NCBI RefSeq assembly: GCF_049680855.1
Contig: NZ_JBMPGS010000001.1
Coordinates: 558,001 to 622,000, forward strand
Direction: 5' to 3'
Length of the DNA: 64,000 nucleotides
From: Salinimicrobium sp049680855
Lineage (GTDB): Bacteria > Bacteroidota > Bacteroidia > Flavobacteriales > Flavobacteriaceae
The position numbers and the translations under genes are program-made. Positions 51,509 to 59,565 of this stretch are shown piece after piece (the first letter of the stretch is position 1; the number at the start of each line of letters is the position of its first letter). Below the pieces are notes generated by a model. That model was not told where the DNA came from and searched no databases. It worked only from the letters and a program-made list of their open reading frames with translations.

Positions 51509-52285
51509 TTAGGCTCCCTGGCCCACATTCTGCATTAATCCGCCGTCCATGACGTAGGTGGAACCTGTAACATAATCTGAATCTGCCGAGGCAAGAAACA
51601 CTGCCAGTAAACCTATTTCTTCGGGAGTTCCCGCACGTTTTAACGGGATATGAGAAGCTTTTTCCTTTCTCACTTCTTTGTCGTCCTGTGCTTCCTGGTT
51701 GAATGGCGTGAGGATCATTCCCGGCGCAATATTGTTGACGTTGATCTGGTATTCTGCAAGTTCCAGAGCAAGGGTGCGTGTTAACATTCTTATGGCGCCT
51801 TTGGTAGAACAGTAATCGCCTGTTCCCGGTGCCGCAATATCTTCATGCACAGAAGAAACGTTGATGATCTTTCCTTTTCCGCCTTTTTCCTTCCGAAGAT
51901 TTATAAACCTTCTTACGCAGAAAAAATATCCGTAGAGATTGGTTTTTATGGCCTTGTCCCATTTTTCTGTAGGAAGATCTTCAATACGAATTCCCTGGCC
52001 GTTTATGGCAGCATTGTTCACGAGAATGTCCACCGTTCCGAATTCCTCCACCGCCCGGTCAAACATTTTTTCCACATTTTCTTCTTCTGAAACATCAAGT
52101 TGCACTATCAATCCTTTTTGTCCTGCCTGCTGTACCTGTTGTAGAGTTTCTTCGGCACCTTCTTTATCTGAATGATAAGTAATGACGATGTTAGCGCCTT
52201 CTTTTGCGAATGCAATGGCCGCAGCCTGTCCTATCCCGGAATCTGATCCCGTGATCAATGCCGTTTTGTTGTCTAATTTGCCCAT
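51509..52285 (-). CDS. short-chain dehydrogenase/reductase, glucose 1-dehydrogenase-like
   Basis: A 258-residue classical SDR. The cofactor loop TGSDSGIG (12-19), structural NNAA (90-93), catalytic Ser in NVSS (142-145), and Y158-x3-K162 are intact. The residues after strand beta2 (TYHSDKEG) favour NADP(H). The C-terminal DYVTGSTYVMDGGL matches glucose 1-dehydrogenase-like SDRs. The substrate is not certain; sugar or xenobiotic carbonyls are possible. It is the first gene of a two-gene operon with the disulfide oxidoreductase. Confidence 0.88.
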   Translation of the reverse strand: MGKLDNKTALITGSDSGIGQAAAIAFAKEGANIVITYHSDKEGAEETLQQVQQAGQKGLIVQLDVSEEENVEKMFDRAVEEFGTVDILVNNAAINGQGIRIEDLPTEKWDKAIKTNLYGYFFCVRRFINLRKEKGGKGKIINVSSVHEDIAAPGTGDYCSTKGAIRMLTRTLALELAEYQINVNNIAPGMILTPFNQEAQDDKEVRKEKASHIPLKRAGTPEEIGLLAVFLASADSDYVTGSTYVMDGGLMQNVGQGA

Positions 52286-52424
52286 TTTTCCTACTTAATT
52301 TTCTGATTCTATGAGCCTAAGAAGCTAGCAACTATTCATGAATTTCGCTGTTAATGAAAAGATAATAAAGTAGGCACAGTTTGTAGAACCCACTCAACTA
52401 AGCATCGCAAAATGGCATTTTGCG

Positions 52425-55400
52425 CTAGTATTTAAAATTAAGTGCGAATGTAAGTCGGGTGCCGTCTTCGCCATTATAAAGACCTACCTGGCCGGTAACT
52501 GCATACATGGCATTGATCCAAAAGGAACCGCCGTAATTGTGGTGCCAGCGATTTGAAGTATCTAATTCGCTCCAAACCCGGCCATAATCAAAACCTGCGC
52601 TCACGCCAAGAATGATTGGGATGAATTCGTTTTCCACCAGTGCAAATGCGCTACGCACATCGGTGCTGTGATAGAAAGCCTGCTTGCCGTTAAAGCGATG
52701 GTTACGGTAGCCGCGCAAATTTTCGTTACCGCCTATAGTGGCTGCGTGATAAAATTCATAGTCATCACCGAATATAGCCTCTCCGCCAATTTTTGAAGCT
52801 ATTACTGCAAATCCGCTGGGGATTAGTGGGTAGTCAAATGAAAAAGAAGATTCCACATAGCCGAATTTATTGTGATGTTCGTCAATATTCCGCTTGTAAC
52901 CGGTGGTGGCGTCAAATTCCATTCCCAGGCTGGGGTAGGAGGAATTGTTCTTATTAAGAAAGTTATAATTCACCTCGGCCCCGGCGTAAAGCTGGTTGTC
53001 AAAAATGTCATTTTCAGAAGAGAAAACCTGCTCAATAAAATCATCCTGATTGGAACTAACTTCTTTGGCTTCGATCATAGGTTTAAGATAAAAACTGCTT
53101 CCTGCTTTGTTGTGCCAAATAAGGGAAGGTGCGAGCCGCCACTGCTGAAGTTTTACCCGGTTGTAATCTTTTTCAACCGCATCACGGTCATAGGTCGTAT
53201 TATTTCCGGTTCCAAAGTAATTCAGAAAATAATTGGGACTGGTGTAACGTCCTTCAATACCAAAGTTCCAGTTGTAGAAAACATGCGCAAATTCCGCCGA
53301 ATAATCAAGCTCGTATCCATTGGTAGAGAAATAATAATTGGCTCCCGCACGATGCTGCGTGGTAAAGGGATTCCTCTTGATGCCATAAGTGGTGAAGACG
53401 TTTCTTAACCCCATGGAAAAACCTGCATCGGGAACAAAATCTACGTAGGGCAAAATTTTATTTTCCTGGTATTTTCTCTTTTCATAATCAAAACGGTTGA
53501 TGTCATAGGAATCTACCAGAAGTTTGTTACTTCGGGAATTGGTGATCGTACTTTTGGTGCTTTTGTAATCGTAGAGCTTAATTTTCTTCGGATTACTGAA
53601 GTCATACAAATCCTCTCCCGGACCACCAAGTACTTTAATCTTTACCAGGTCTTCTCCTTCCCCGGAAGTGATAAATTTGTCTTCTCCTGAAAGTCCATAA
53701 AGCCAGATCTCATCAGTCTCATCTTCATCATATTGCCGGCTGAAGATTTCTTCTCCTTCGGTCGTAATTCGCAAGCTCGTTTTACCGGCAGCGCTTCGTG
53801 TGATCTCAAAAACATCATCTTCATCGGTTCCAATGACTACGTCGAATTCGTTGAGGTATTCATAATATGCCTCTGCGGTTTCCAAAAGGTGATCCCGGCG
53901 GTATTTTAAAGTCGATTTAATGTTTTCAATATTTTGACCTTTAATTTCATCAGGCAGTTCAGCAAAAGAAGATTCAATTACTTCATCAGTAAGATTTCGT
54001 TGTAAATATTCAACCTGCCCTTTCCAGTCTTCCCAGGTTGCGGTTCGAATAAAACTCTGGTCTAAAGGATACCCGCTCCAGTTAAACCTTTTCAGGTTTT
54101 TAATGTTCTTCTTGTACGACTGCATTTTTCGCAGGTTGGGCATGGATAATTTTACCAGTGCGATAAGTGCACCGTCATATTTTGAAAAAGCCTGGTCACG
54201 GTCACGTGCAATGGGATAATATACTTCGTTCCCATTTTCCTGTTCGAACATAGACCAGCGCCACTGGTCCTGGTGACGGTCCCAATCGCCTACCATCATA
54301 TCAAAAAGTCTCGCTTTTATATATGCCTTTTCGTCAACGCGTGCATCCTTGTCTTCTCTTATTTCAAGCAGCATGTCTTTTGTGCTAATAATATCATCTG
54401 GTTTTCCGAAGGACGCAACATTTTTATTTTCATCACCTACGTGCGGTTCGAGCATGTACAGTTCATCACCATAATCGAGGTTGTGTATCCCCAAGCTTTC
54501 CTGTTTTTGGATATAGTAGATCTGTGGTTTTACATGATAAAGATCAATTTCGTCTGACAGGGGTGAAATGGCAAAAGGAGCATAAGGATGTGCCGTGGTA
54601 TAAAAATCTGCAAGAGATCGTTCTATGGTAGTGTTCTCCAGGAAATCACCAATATAATTCTCTTTTGCCACGTTCGCCTGCAGAAACCTTATGGGGCTCT
54701 TTCTTAATGCCCTGATGGTATACTCATGATCGTTTTCCCCAATAAACCGAAGGGAACGAGATTGCTGGCCTCCGCCTTCTTTAAGGGGGCGAAGGTTCCC
54801 TGCAATTGTATCAATATTAAGAACAGGAGCTTCAATTTGAGTGCTGTAAAGATCGCGGTAGTTATTACCCCAAATCCATTTATGCAGGCCACTTTTATTT
54901 GTTTCTTCAGGGGTGTAGATCGAAGATAATTTGGTGGGGCCTATCTTTTCAGGCTCAAAGGAAATGTCTTCCAGTCGTGGTCTTTGGCGTTCAATACTTT
55001 TACTGAAGAGCAGGCTGGTTCCATTTGGATTCACTTCAAAAAATGACACTTTTGATTTTCCGTCTTTGAAAACTTCCAGCTTTGCAAATCCTGCTTTGTC
55101 CGATGCGAATTCAGCATCTCCACTGGCTCTCGCGCCAAGAGTTTCCGCAGCTGCGCCACTAATGATCTGTGCGTTGCGGTCATTGTTTAAGAACTGAAGA
55201 TTGGGGTGATTTCCCGAAACAAAAATTACGTCGTCATATAGGCTAGCGAGCGTTTCAAGGCGTTTCCGCAGACTTTTTAATTGAGTATGCTGAAAGGATT
55301 GCGGGGTAAATCCGCCAATTTTATCTACAAATCCTGTGCTGCTGTTGCTTAGAACAGGATGGTGAATGGCGACGATTTTGGTTTTTCCGAAGTTGTCTTT

Positions 55401-55976
55401 GAGATCGTCTTTGAATTGAATAAAAAGTTCTTCGCGGTCCCTTATTTCGCACTCTACATTCATTTGTGGGTGATCGTCCCAGTTTTCCAGGAACCATTGA
55501 GAATCTACCGTGATCAAAACGATTTCATCATTGATCTCTTCACTTTCGAGCGGGCAACCGTCATTTGGCCAAAAATAGGAATTGCTGTTGTCCTGTAGAA
55601 AAGATTCCAGGTCATCAATACTTTGGGGCGCTGCTTTATTCCATTCAAAAACTCCGGGAGTAAAAATTGTCTTTCCGTTGAAGTTTTTGATTTGTTCCAG
55701 GAGGTTTTTTCGAAGATATTCCTTTGCAGCTTCTCGTGCTTCCTCACCTGCAGGAAAACCATCTTTAGTGGTGCTGTTGCCGACTAATATAAGGCTTGCA
55801 GCAGTATCGTTTTGGGAGGCTTCACTTATGGCTTTTAAAACTGCTTCGGAATTGTTCTTTTTAGAAACTCCGGTATTTGCGGAAATGTAGAACGTATGCG
55901 AAACTTGCTCCTGGGAAAATGCGGGGCAGCAGAGAAGGAAAACTACTATTAAAAAACAGGTTTTTAGCGGTTGCAT
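52425..55976 (-). CDS. composite outer-membrane protein: degenerate phosphoesterase, kinase-like motifs, Omp85-type barrel
   Basis: A 1183-residue exported protein; I start at the ATG at 55976 because it gives a clean signal peptide (ending AFSQ). Residues about 25-320 follow the metallophosphoesterase-barrel family, but metal-binding motifs are altered: NTG (34-36), GNS (66-68), GVFEW (108-112) and GNHPN (255-259) replace the usual DAG, GDN, GNHDW and GHEH; only HHP (205-207) is kept. The middle (about 400-650) has kinase-like spacing: TIRALRK (420-426), WDRHQDQW (565-572), RDRDQAF (591-597). A Gly/Asp/Glu-rich stretch leads into a 16-strand-type Omp85/D15 barrel (about 840-1183) with GGNENLRGYRNHRF. 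It is probably a surface or periplasm-facing assembly factor. Confidence 0.82.
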   Translation of the reverse strand: MQPLKTCFLIVVFLLCCPAFSQEQVSHTFYISANTGVSKKNNSEAVLKAISEASQNDTAASLILVGNSTTKDGFPAGEEAREAAKEYLRKNLLEQIKNFNGKTIFTPGVFEWNKAAPQSIDDLESFLQDNSNSYFWPNDGCPLESEEINDEIVLITVDSQWFLENWDDHPQMNVECEIRDREELFIQFKDDLKDNFGKTKIVAIHHPVLSNSSTGFVDKIGGFTPQSFQHTQLKSLRKRLETLASLYDDVIFVSGNHPNLQFLNNDRNAQIISGAAAETLGARASGDAEFASDKAGFAKLEVFKDGKSKVSFFEVNPNGTSLLFSKSIERQRPRLEDISFEPEKIGPTKLSSIYTPEETNKSGLHKWIWGNNYRDLYSTQIEAPVLNIDTIAGNLRPLKEGGGQQSRSLRFIGENDHEYTIRALRKSPIRFLQANVAKENYIGDFLENTTIERSLADFYTTAHPYAPFAISPLSDEIDLYHVKPQIYYIQKQESLGIHNLDYGDELYMLEPHVGDENKNVASFGKPDDIISTKDMLLEIREDKDARVDEKAYIKARLFDMMVGDWDRHQDQWRWSMFEQENGNEVYYPIARDRDQAFSKYDGALIALVKLSMPNLRKMQSYKKNIKNLKRFNWSGYPLDQSFIRTATWEDWKGQVEYLQRNLTDEVIESSFAELPDEIKGQNIENIKSTLKYRRDHLLETAEAYYEYLNEFDVVIGTDEDDVFEITRSAAGKTSLRITTEGEEIFSRQYDEDETDEIWLYGLSGEDKFITSGEGEDLVKIKVLGGPGEDLYDFSNPKKIKLYDYKSTKSTITNSRSNKLLVDSYDINRFDYEKRKYQENKILPYVDFVPDAGFSMGLRNVFTTYGIKRNPFTTQHRAGANYYFSTNGYELDYSAEFAHVFYNWNFGIEGRYTSPNYFLNYFGTGNNTTYDRDAVEKDYNRVKLQQWRLAPSLIWHNKAGSSFYLKPMIEAKEVSSNQDDFIEQVFSSENDIFDNQLYAGAEVNYNFLNKNNSSYPSLGMEFDATTGYKRNIDEHHNKFGYVESSFSFDYPLIPSGFAVIASKIGGEAIFGDDYEFYHAATIGGNENLRGYRNHRFNGKQAFYHSTDVRSAFALVENEFIPIILGVSAGFDYGRVWSELDTSNRWHHNYGGSFWINAMYAVTGQVGLYNGEDGTRLTFALNFKY

Positions 55977-56243
55977 AAATTTGAAACGGTCCAAGTTAGG
56001 GGTAAATGTGATTCTTTTTATATGAATGAAATTTGATTAAGTCTCAAGTTCAAAAAAAATGAAGAGCTGGAGAGAATTTTTAACTGATTATAACATTTTA
56101 CAGATGTTTTTGTGCTATTTTTAGTTAATAACCAGGCACGATTTTCTTATTTTAAAAGGTTAAAGAAGAGAGAAGCAATAGGTGATTTCTTGGATAAAAA
56201 CCGATCTCAGAATGCTCTTTTTGAATATTCAGGTAAGGAGATT

Positions 56244-56687
56244 TTAATTGAGATTTCGTCTTTCAATGAAGAATTTTTTTAAAAGAGCCGAAGCTTCTTC
56301 AGCCATGATTCCAGAAGCTACCGCAGTTTTTGGATGCAGTTTCCCGCCCATTTTTCTAAAGCCGCGTTCATGATCTGTGGCGGCGAAAACGACCTTTGAA
56401 AGTTGGCTCCAGTACAAGGCTCCCGCGCACATTTGGCAGGGCTCCAGCGTGATATACATCGTGCAGCCTTTTAAGTATTTTCCGCCGAGAAAATTTGCGG
56501 CGGATGTGATGGCCTGCATCTCGGCGTGGGCCGTGACGTCGTTCAAAAGTTCGGTGAGGTTATGGCTTCGGGCAATGATCTGCTGGTCAATGACCACTAC
56601 CACACCTACAGGAATTTCACCTTTTTCGTAAGCACGTTCCGCCTCCTCAAGGGCTTTTCGCATAAAATAACTGTCGTCAAAAATCAT
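56244..56687 (-). CDS. tadA: tRNA-specific adenosine deaminase / nucleoside deaminase
   Basis: A 147-residue cytosolic zinc deaminase. The HAE motif (H54, E56 in TAHAEMQAI) and PCxxC (C84, C87 in LEPCQMCAGALYW) form the zinc site. Length and the motif style fit TadA, which converts A34 to inosine in tRNA-Arg(ACG); free-base deaminases such as guanine deaminase are close relatives. ATGs also exist at 56699 and 56693, but the -7 box at 56697-56704 overlaps them, so MIFDDSYFMRKAL at 56687 is the likely start. It is divergent from dxs. Confidence 0.9.
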   Translation of the reverse strand: MIFDDSYFMRKALEEAERAYEKGEIPVGVVVVIDQQIIARSHNLTELLNDVTAHAEMQAITSAANFLGGKYLKGCTMYITLEPCQMCAGALYWSQLSKVVFAATDHERGFRKMGGKLHPKTAVASGIMAEEASALLKKFFIERRNLN

Positions 56688-56696
56688 TTGCATATT

Positions 56697-56704
56697 CAAA
56701 AATA
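56697..56704 (-). promoter_or_regulatory. -7 promoter box for tadA
   Basis: Minus-strand TATTTTTG matches TAnnTTTG and ends 9 nt before the ATG at 56687. The box of the divergent dxs promoter is only 13 bp away. Confidence 0.6.
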
Positions 56705-56717
56705 CGATTTCAAAATG

Positions 56718-56725
56718 TACCTTTG
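56718..56725 (+). promoter_or_regulatory. -7 promoter box for dxs
   Basis: TACCTTTG matches TAnnTTTG exactly and ends 6 nt before the GTG at 56732. It covers the upstream TTG at 56723, so that TTG cannot be the start if this promoter is used. The mRNA would have almost no leader. Confidence 0.6.
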
Positions 56726-56731
56726 CTTCTT

Positions 56732-58525
56732 GTGGTAAAAAGTATCTTAAATAGCATCAATTCACCTGCAGATCTGCGTCAACTTCCCCCGGAAAAATTA
56801 ACGGAAGTTGCTGCTGCGCTGCGCGAATTCATCATTGATATTGTTGCTACCAAAGAAGGACATTTGGGAGCCAGTCTTGGGGTAGTTGAACTCACTATTG
56901 CTTTACATTACGTTTTTGATACTCCTGAAGATGATCTTGTTTGGGATGTGGGGCACCAGGCCTACGGCCACAAGATCCTTACCGGCCGGCGTGACGTTTT
57001 TCATACCAACCGGCAACTCAACGGCATTAGCGGGTTTCCCAAAAGAAGCGAAAGTAGATATGATACCTTTGGAGTTGGGCATAGCTCTACGGCGATTTCG
57101 GCTGCTTTGGGAATGGCCATTGCTTCAAAACTTTCAGGAGAAATGGAACGACAGCATATCGCTGTGGTGGGAGATGCCTCCATCGCCAGCGGGATGGCTT
57201 TTGAAGGCCTCAATCACGCCGGTGTAACAGATGTGAATCTATTGGTTGTTTTAAACGATAATGCCATTGGAATTGATCCCAGTGTGGGAGCACTAAAGCA
57301 ATATTTTGCAAAGGCTAAAGTAGGTCATAAGCCCCGGCAGATGAATATGATCGAGGCGTTGAATTTTCAATATCACGGTCCGGTGGACGGGCACAACCTG
57401 CCTGCCGTAGTGGAAGCGCTGGAACGATTGAAAAAACTAAAGGGTCCTAAATTCCTTCATGTAATCACTACCAAAGGGAAAGGACTAAAGAAAGCCGAAG
57501 AAGACCAGGTGAAATACCACGCACCAGGAAAATTTGATCGCAGCACGGGAGAGATCTTAGCAAAAGATTCTAATGGATTGCCGCCCAAATACCAGGATGT
57601 TTTTGGACTCACCTTACTGGAGCTAGCGCGAAAAAATGATAAAATAGCAGGAATTACCCCGGCAATGCCTACAGGAAGTTCGTTGCGATATATGATGGAA
57701 GAATTTCCCGAAAGGGCCTTCGATGTTGGGATTGCAGAGCAGCATGCTGTTACTCTTGCTGCAGGAATGGCGACGAGAGGTTCTATTGTATTCTGTAACA
57801 TTTATTCAACTTTCCTGCAAAGAGCGTACGACCAGGTAATACATGATGTTGCACTGCAGAATTTACCGCTCATCTTTTGCCTTGACAGGGCCGGACTCGT
57901 AGGAGAAGATGGGGCTACACACCATGGGGTTTTTGACCTGGCTTATTTGAGATGCGTTCCAAACATGCTTATTTTTGCACCAATAGACGAAATTGAACTG
58001 CGGAATATCCTTTACACAGCACAACTAGAATTAGAAAATCCGCTGGCGATAAGATATCCAAGAGGAAGAGGTGTTACGGTAGACTGGCAGCAGCCGTTCG
58101 AAAAAGTGGCAATCAGGAAAGGCAAATGTCTAAGAAAGGGATCAGAAATTGCCATTTTAAGCACCGGTCATATAGGAAATAACGTAAAGGCGGCCTTGAA
58201 AATTTTTCCGGAAAGGGAAAAGGTTTCACACTATCATTTCGGTTTTGTCAAACCTTTGGATGAAGAACTTCTGAATGATATCTTTCAGAAATACGAAAGC
58301 ATCGTGACTATAGAAGATGGCGTGGTTACAGGAGGATTTGGATCTGCCGTCCTGGAATTTTCAGCAAAGCACGGAAAGCAGATTCCGGTAAAGTTAATGG
58401 GAATCCCCGATGAGTTCATTGAACACGGAAATATAAAAGAATTACAAGAAATTGCTGAAATTGGCGTTGAAGACATAGTGAAGACCTTGAAATTTCAGTT
58501 AAACCAAATATCAAGAAGAGACTAA
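56732..58525 (+). CDS. dxs: 1-deoxy-D-xylulose-5-phosphate synthase
   Basis: A 597-residue cytosolic thiamine-diphosphate enzyme that joins pyruvate and glyceraldehyde-3-phosphate to make DXP, the first step of the MEP isoprenoid pathway. Visible motifs include GHLGASLGVVELTIALHYVF, DVGHQAYGHKILTGR, the ThDP-binding GDASIASG...NDN, the second-domain DVGIAEQHAVTLAAGMA, and the C-terminal transketolase domain (EDGVVTGGFGSAV). No ATG exists in frame near the start; GTG at 56732 gives VVKSILNSINSPADLRQL, matching relatives. A DUF3078 gene follows 23 bp later. Confidence 0.95.
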   Translation: MVKSILNSINSPADLRQLPPEKLTEVAAALREFIIDIVATKEGHLGASLGVVELTIALHYVFDTPEDDLVWDVGHQAYGHKILTGRRDVFHTNRQLNGISGFPKRSESRYDTFGVGHSSTAISAALGMAIASKLSGEMERQHIAVVGDASIASGMAFEGLNHAGVTDVNLLVVLNDNAIGIDPSVGALKQYFAKAKVGHKPRQMNMIEALNFQYHGPVDGHNLPAVVEALERLKKLKGPKFLHVITTKGKGLKKAEEDQVKYHAPGKFDRSTGEILAKDSNGLPPKYQDVFGLTLLELARKNDKIAGITPAMPTGSSLRYMMEEFPERAFDVGIAEQHAVTLAAGMATRGSIVFCNIYSTFLQRAYDQVIHDVALQNLPLIFCLDRAGLVGEDGATHHGVFDLAYLRCVPNMLIFAPIDEIELRNILYTAQLELENPLAIRYPRGRGVTVDWQQPFEKVAIRKGKCLRKGSEIAILSTGHIGNNVKAALKIFPEREKVSHYHFGFVKPLDEELLNDIFQKYESIVTIEDGVVTGGFGSAVLEFSAKHGKQIPVKLMGIPDEFIEHGNIKELQEIAEIGVEDIVKTLKFQLNQISRRD

Positions 58526-58548
58526 AAACCAATTTTCAAAGACCCTGC

Positions 58549-59520
58549 ATGCTTGTTCGTTACCTTCCTTTTGTCTTATTTTTTCTTTCTGTAAAGCTTT
58601 TTGGAGCCACTGCCACCGATACTATTTCTGTAGATACCACAATGGTGGTAAAGGAAAAGGTCCAGTACTGGGCGAAGGTGAATAAAGTGGGGCTAGATTT
58701 GAGTGAAGTTGCCTTTGTAAACTGGAGTGCCGGTGGGAATAATTCATTTTCGGCCTTATTACATGCAGCCTTAGGAAGAAAATATCAAAAGAAACTACTT
58801 AACTGGAACACCACCCTGGGAATAAAATACGGTGTAAATGCCCAGGAGGGACGGGAACTGAGAAAAACGGAAGACCAGCTGGAGATCAATTCTAATTTTG
58901 GATACAGGCGAGATTCGGTTTCAAATTGGTACTACTCGGCAAAATTTAACTTTAGCACTCAATTTACTTACGGTTATCGTTATCCCAACACGAGCAATCC
59001 AATTTCTAAATTTATGGCGCCAGGCTACGCTTTCCTTGGGGTTGGGACAGAATTCTCTCATCCTACAGAGAATTTTACAGCATATATTTCACCGGTGACC
59101 GAAAAATCTACTTTTGTACTGGACCAAAGACTGGCAAATGAAGGAATGTTTGGAGTTCAAAAAGCCGTGCGGGATGAAGAAGGAAACATTATTGAGGAAG
59201 GGGAAAAAATACGGACAGAATTCGGGTTTTTGCTAAGCAGCAGTTTTGCCAAGGAAGTTTTCGAGAACGTAGGAGTTGAGAACCAAATAAGACTATATTC
59301 AGATTATTTAAATAAATTCGGAAATATTGATGTAGACTGGGAGCTAAACGTGAACTTAAAGGTCAATGATCACGTACGAGCCAATGTTGGATCCCATCTT
59401 AGATATGATGATGATGTAAAATTCAAGGAGGACGTTAATGGCGATGGAGAACTTGAAACCGGCGGTCCCAGGGTTCAGTTTAAACAATTACTGGGAATTG
59501 GGCTGATCTATAACTTTTAG
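58549..59520 (+). CDS. DUF3078 family outer-membrane-type protein
   Basis: A 323-residue exported protein with a signal peptide (MLVRYLPFVLFFLSVKLFGA). The mature part matches DUF3078: WAKVNKVGLDLSEVAFVNWSAGGNNSFSALLHAALGRKYQ at the start, repeated amphipathic strands, and a C-terminal GIGLIYNF typical of a barrel. No function is known. It lies 23 bp after dxs and is probably on the same transcript, a neighbourhood I recall as common in Flavobacteriia. A variant of the dispersed motif, AAATGCCCTTTTT, follows the stop codon by 3 bp. Confidence 0.85.
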   Translation: MLVRYLPFVLFFLSVKLFGATATDTISVDTTMVVKEKVQYWAKVNKVGLDLSEVAFVNWSAGGNNSFSALLHAALGRKYQKKLLNWNTTLGIKYGVNAQEGRELRKTEDQLEINSNFGYRRDSVSNWYYSAKFNFSTQFTYGYRYPNTSNPISKFMAPGYAFLGVGTEFSHPTENFTAYISPVTEKSTFVLDQRLANEGMFGVQKAVRDEEGNIIEEGEKIRTEFGFLLSSSFAKEVFENVGVENQIRLYSDYLNKFGNIDVDWELNVNLKVNDHVRANVGSHLRYDDDVKFKEDVNGDGELETGGPRVQFKQLLGIGLIYNF

Positions 59521-59565
59521 CAGAAATGCCCTTTTTGGAGCTTTAGATTCTTATCTTTTTATTTC

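Noticed and set aside
52425..55976. Calling the N-terminal domain an active phosphoesterase
   Set aside because: Four of five metal motifs are altered, so an active phosphatase is unlikely; I describe it as degenerate.
55977..56243. Possible small gene between the barrel protein and tadA
   Set aside because: No frame of useful length with a start and a ribosome-binding site was seen; the stretch appears non-coding.
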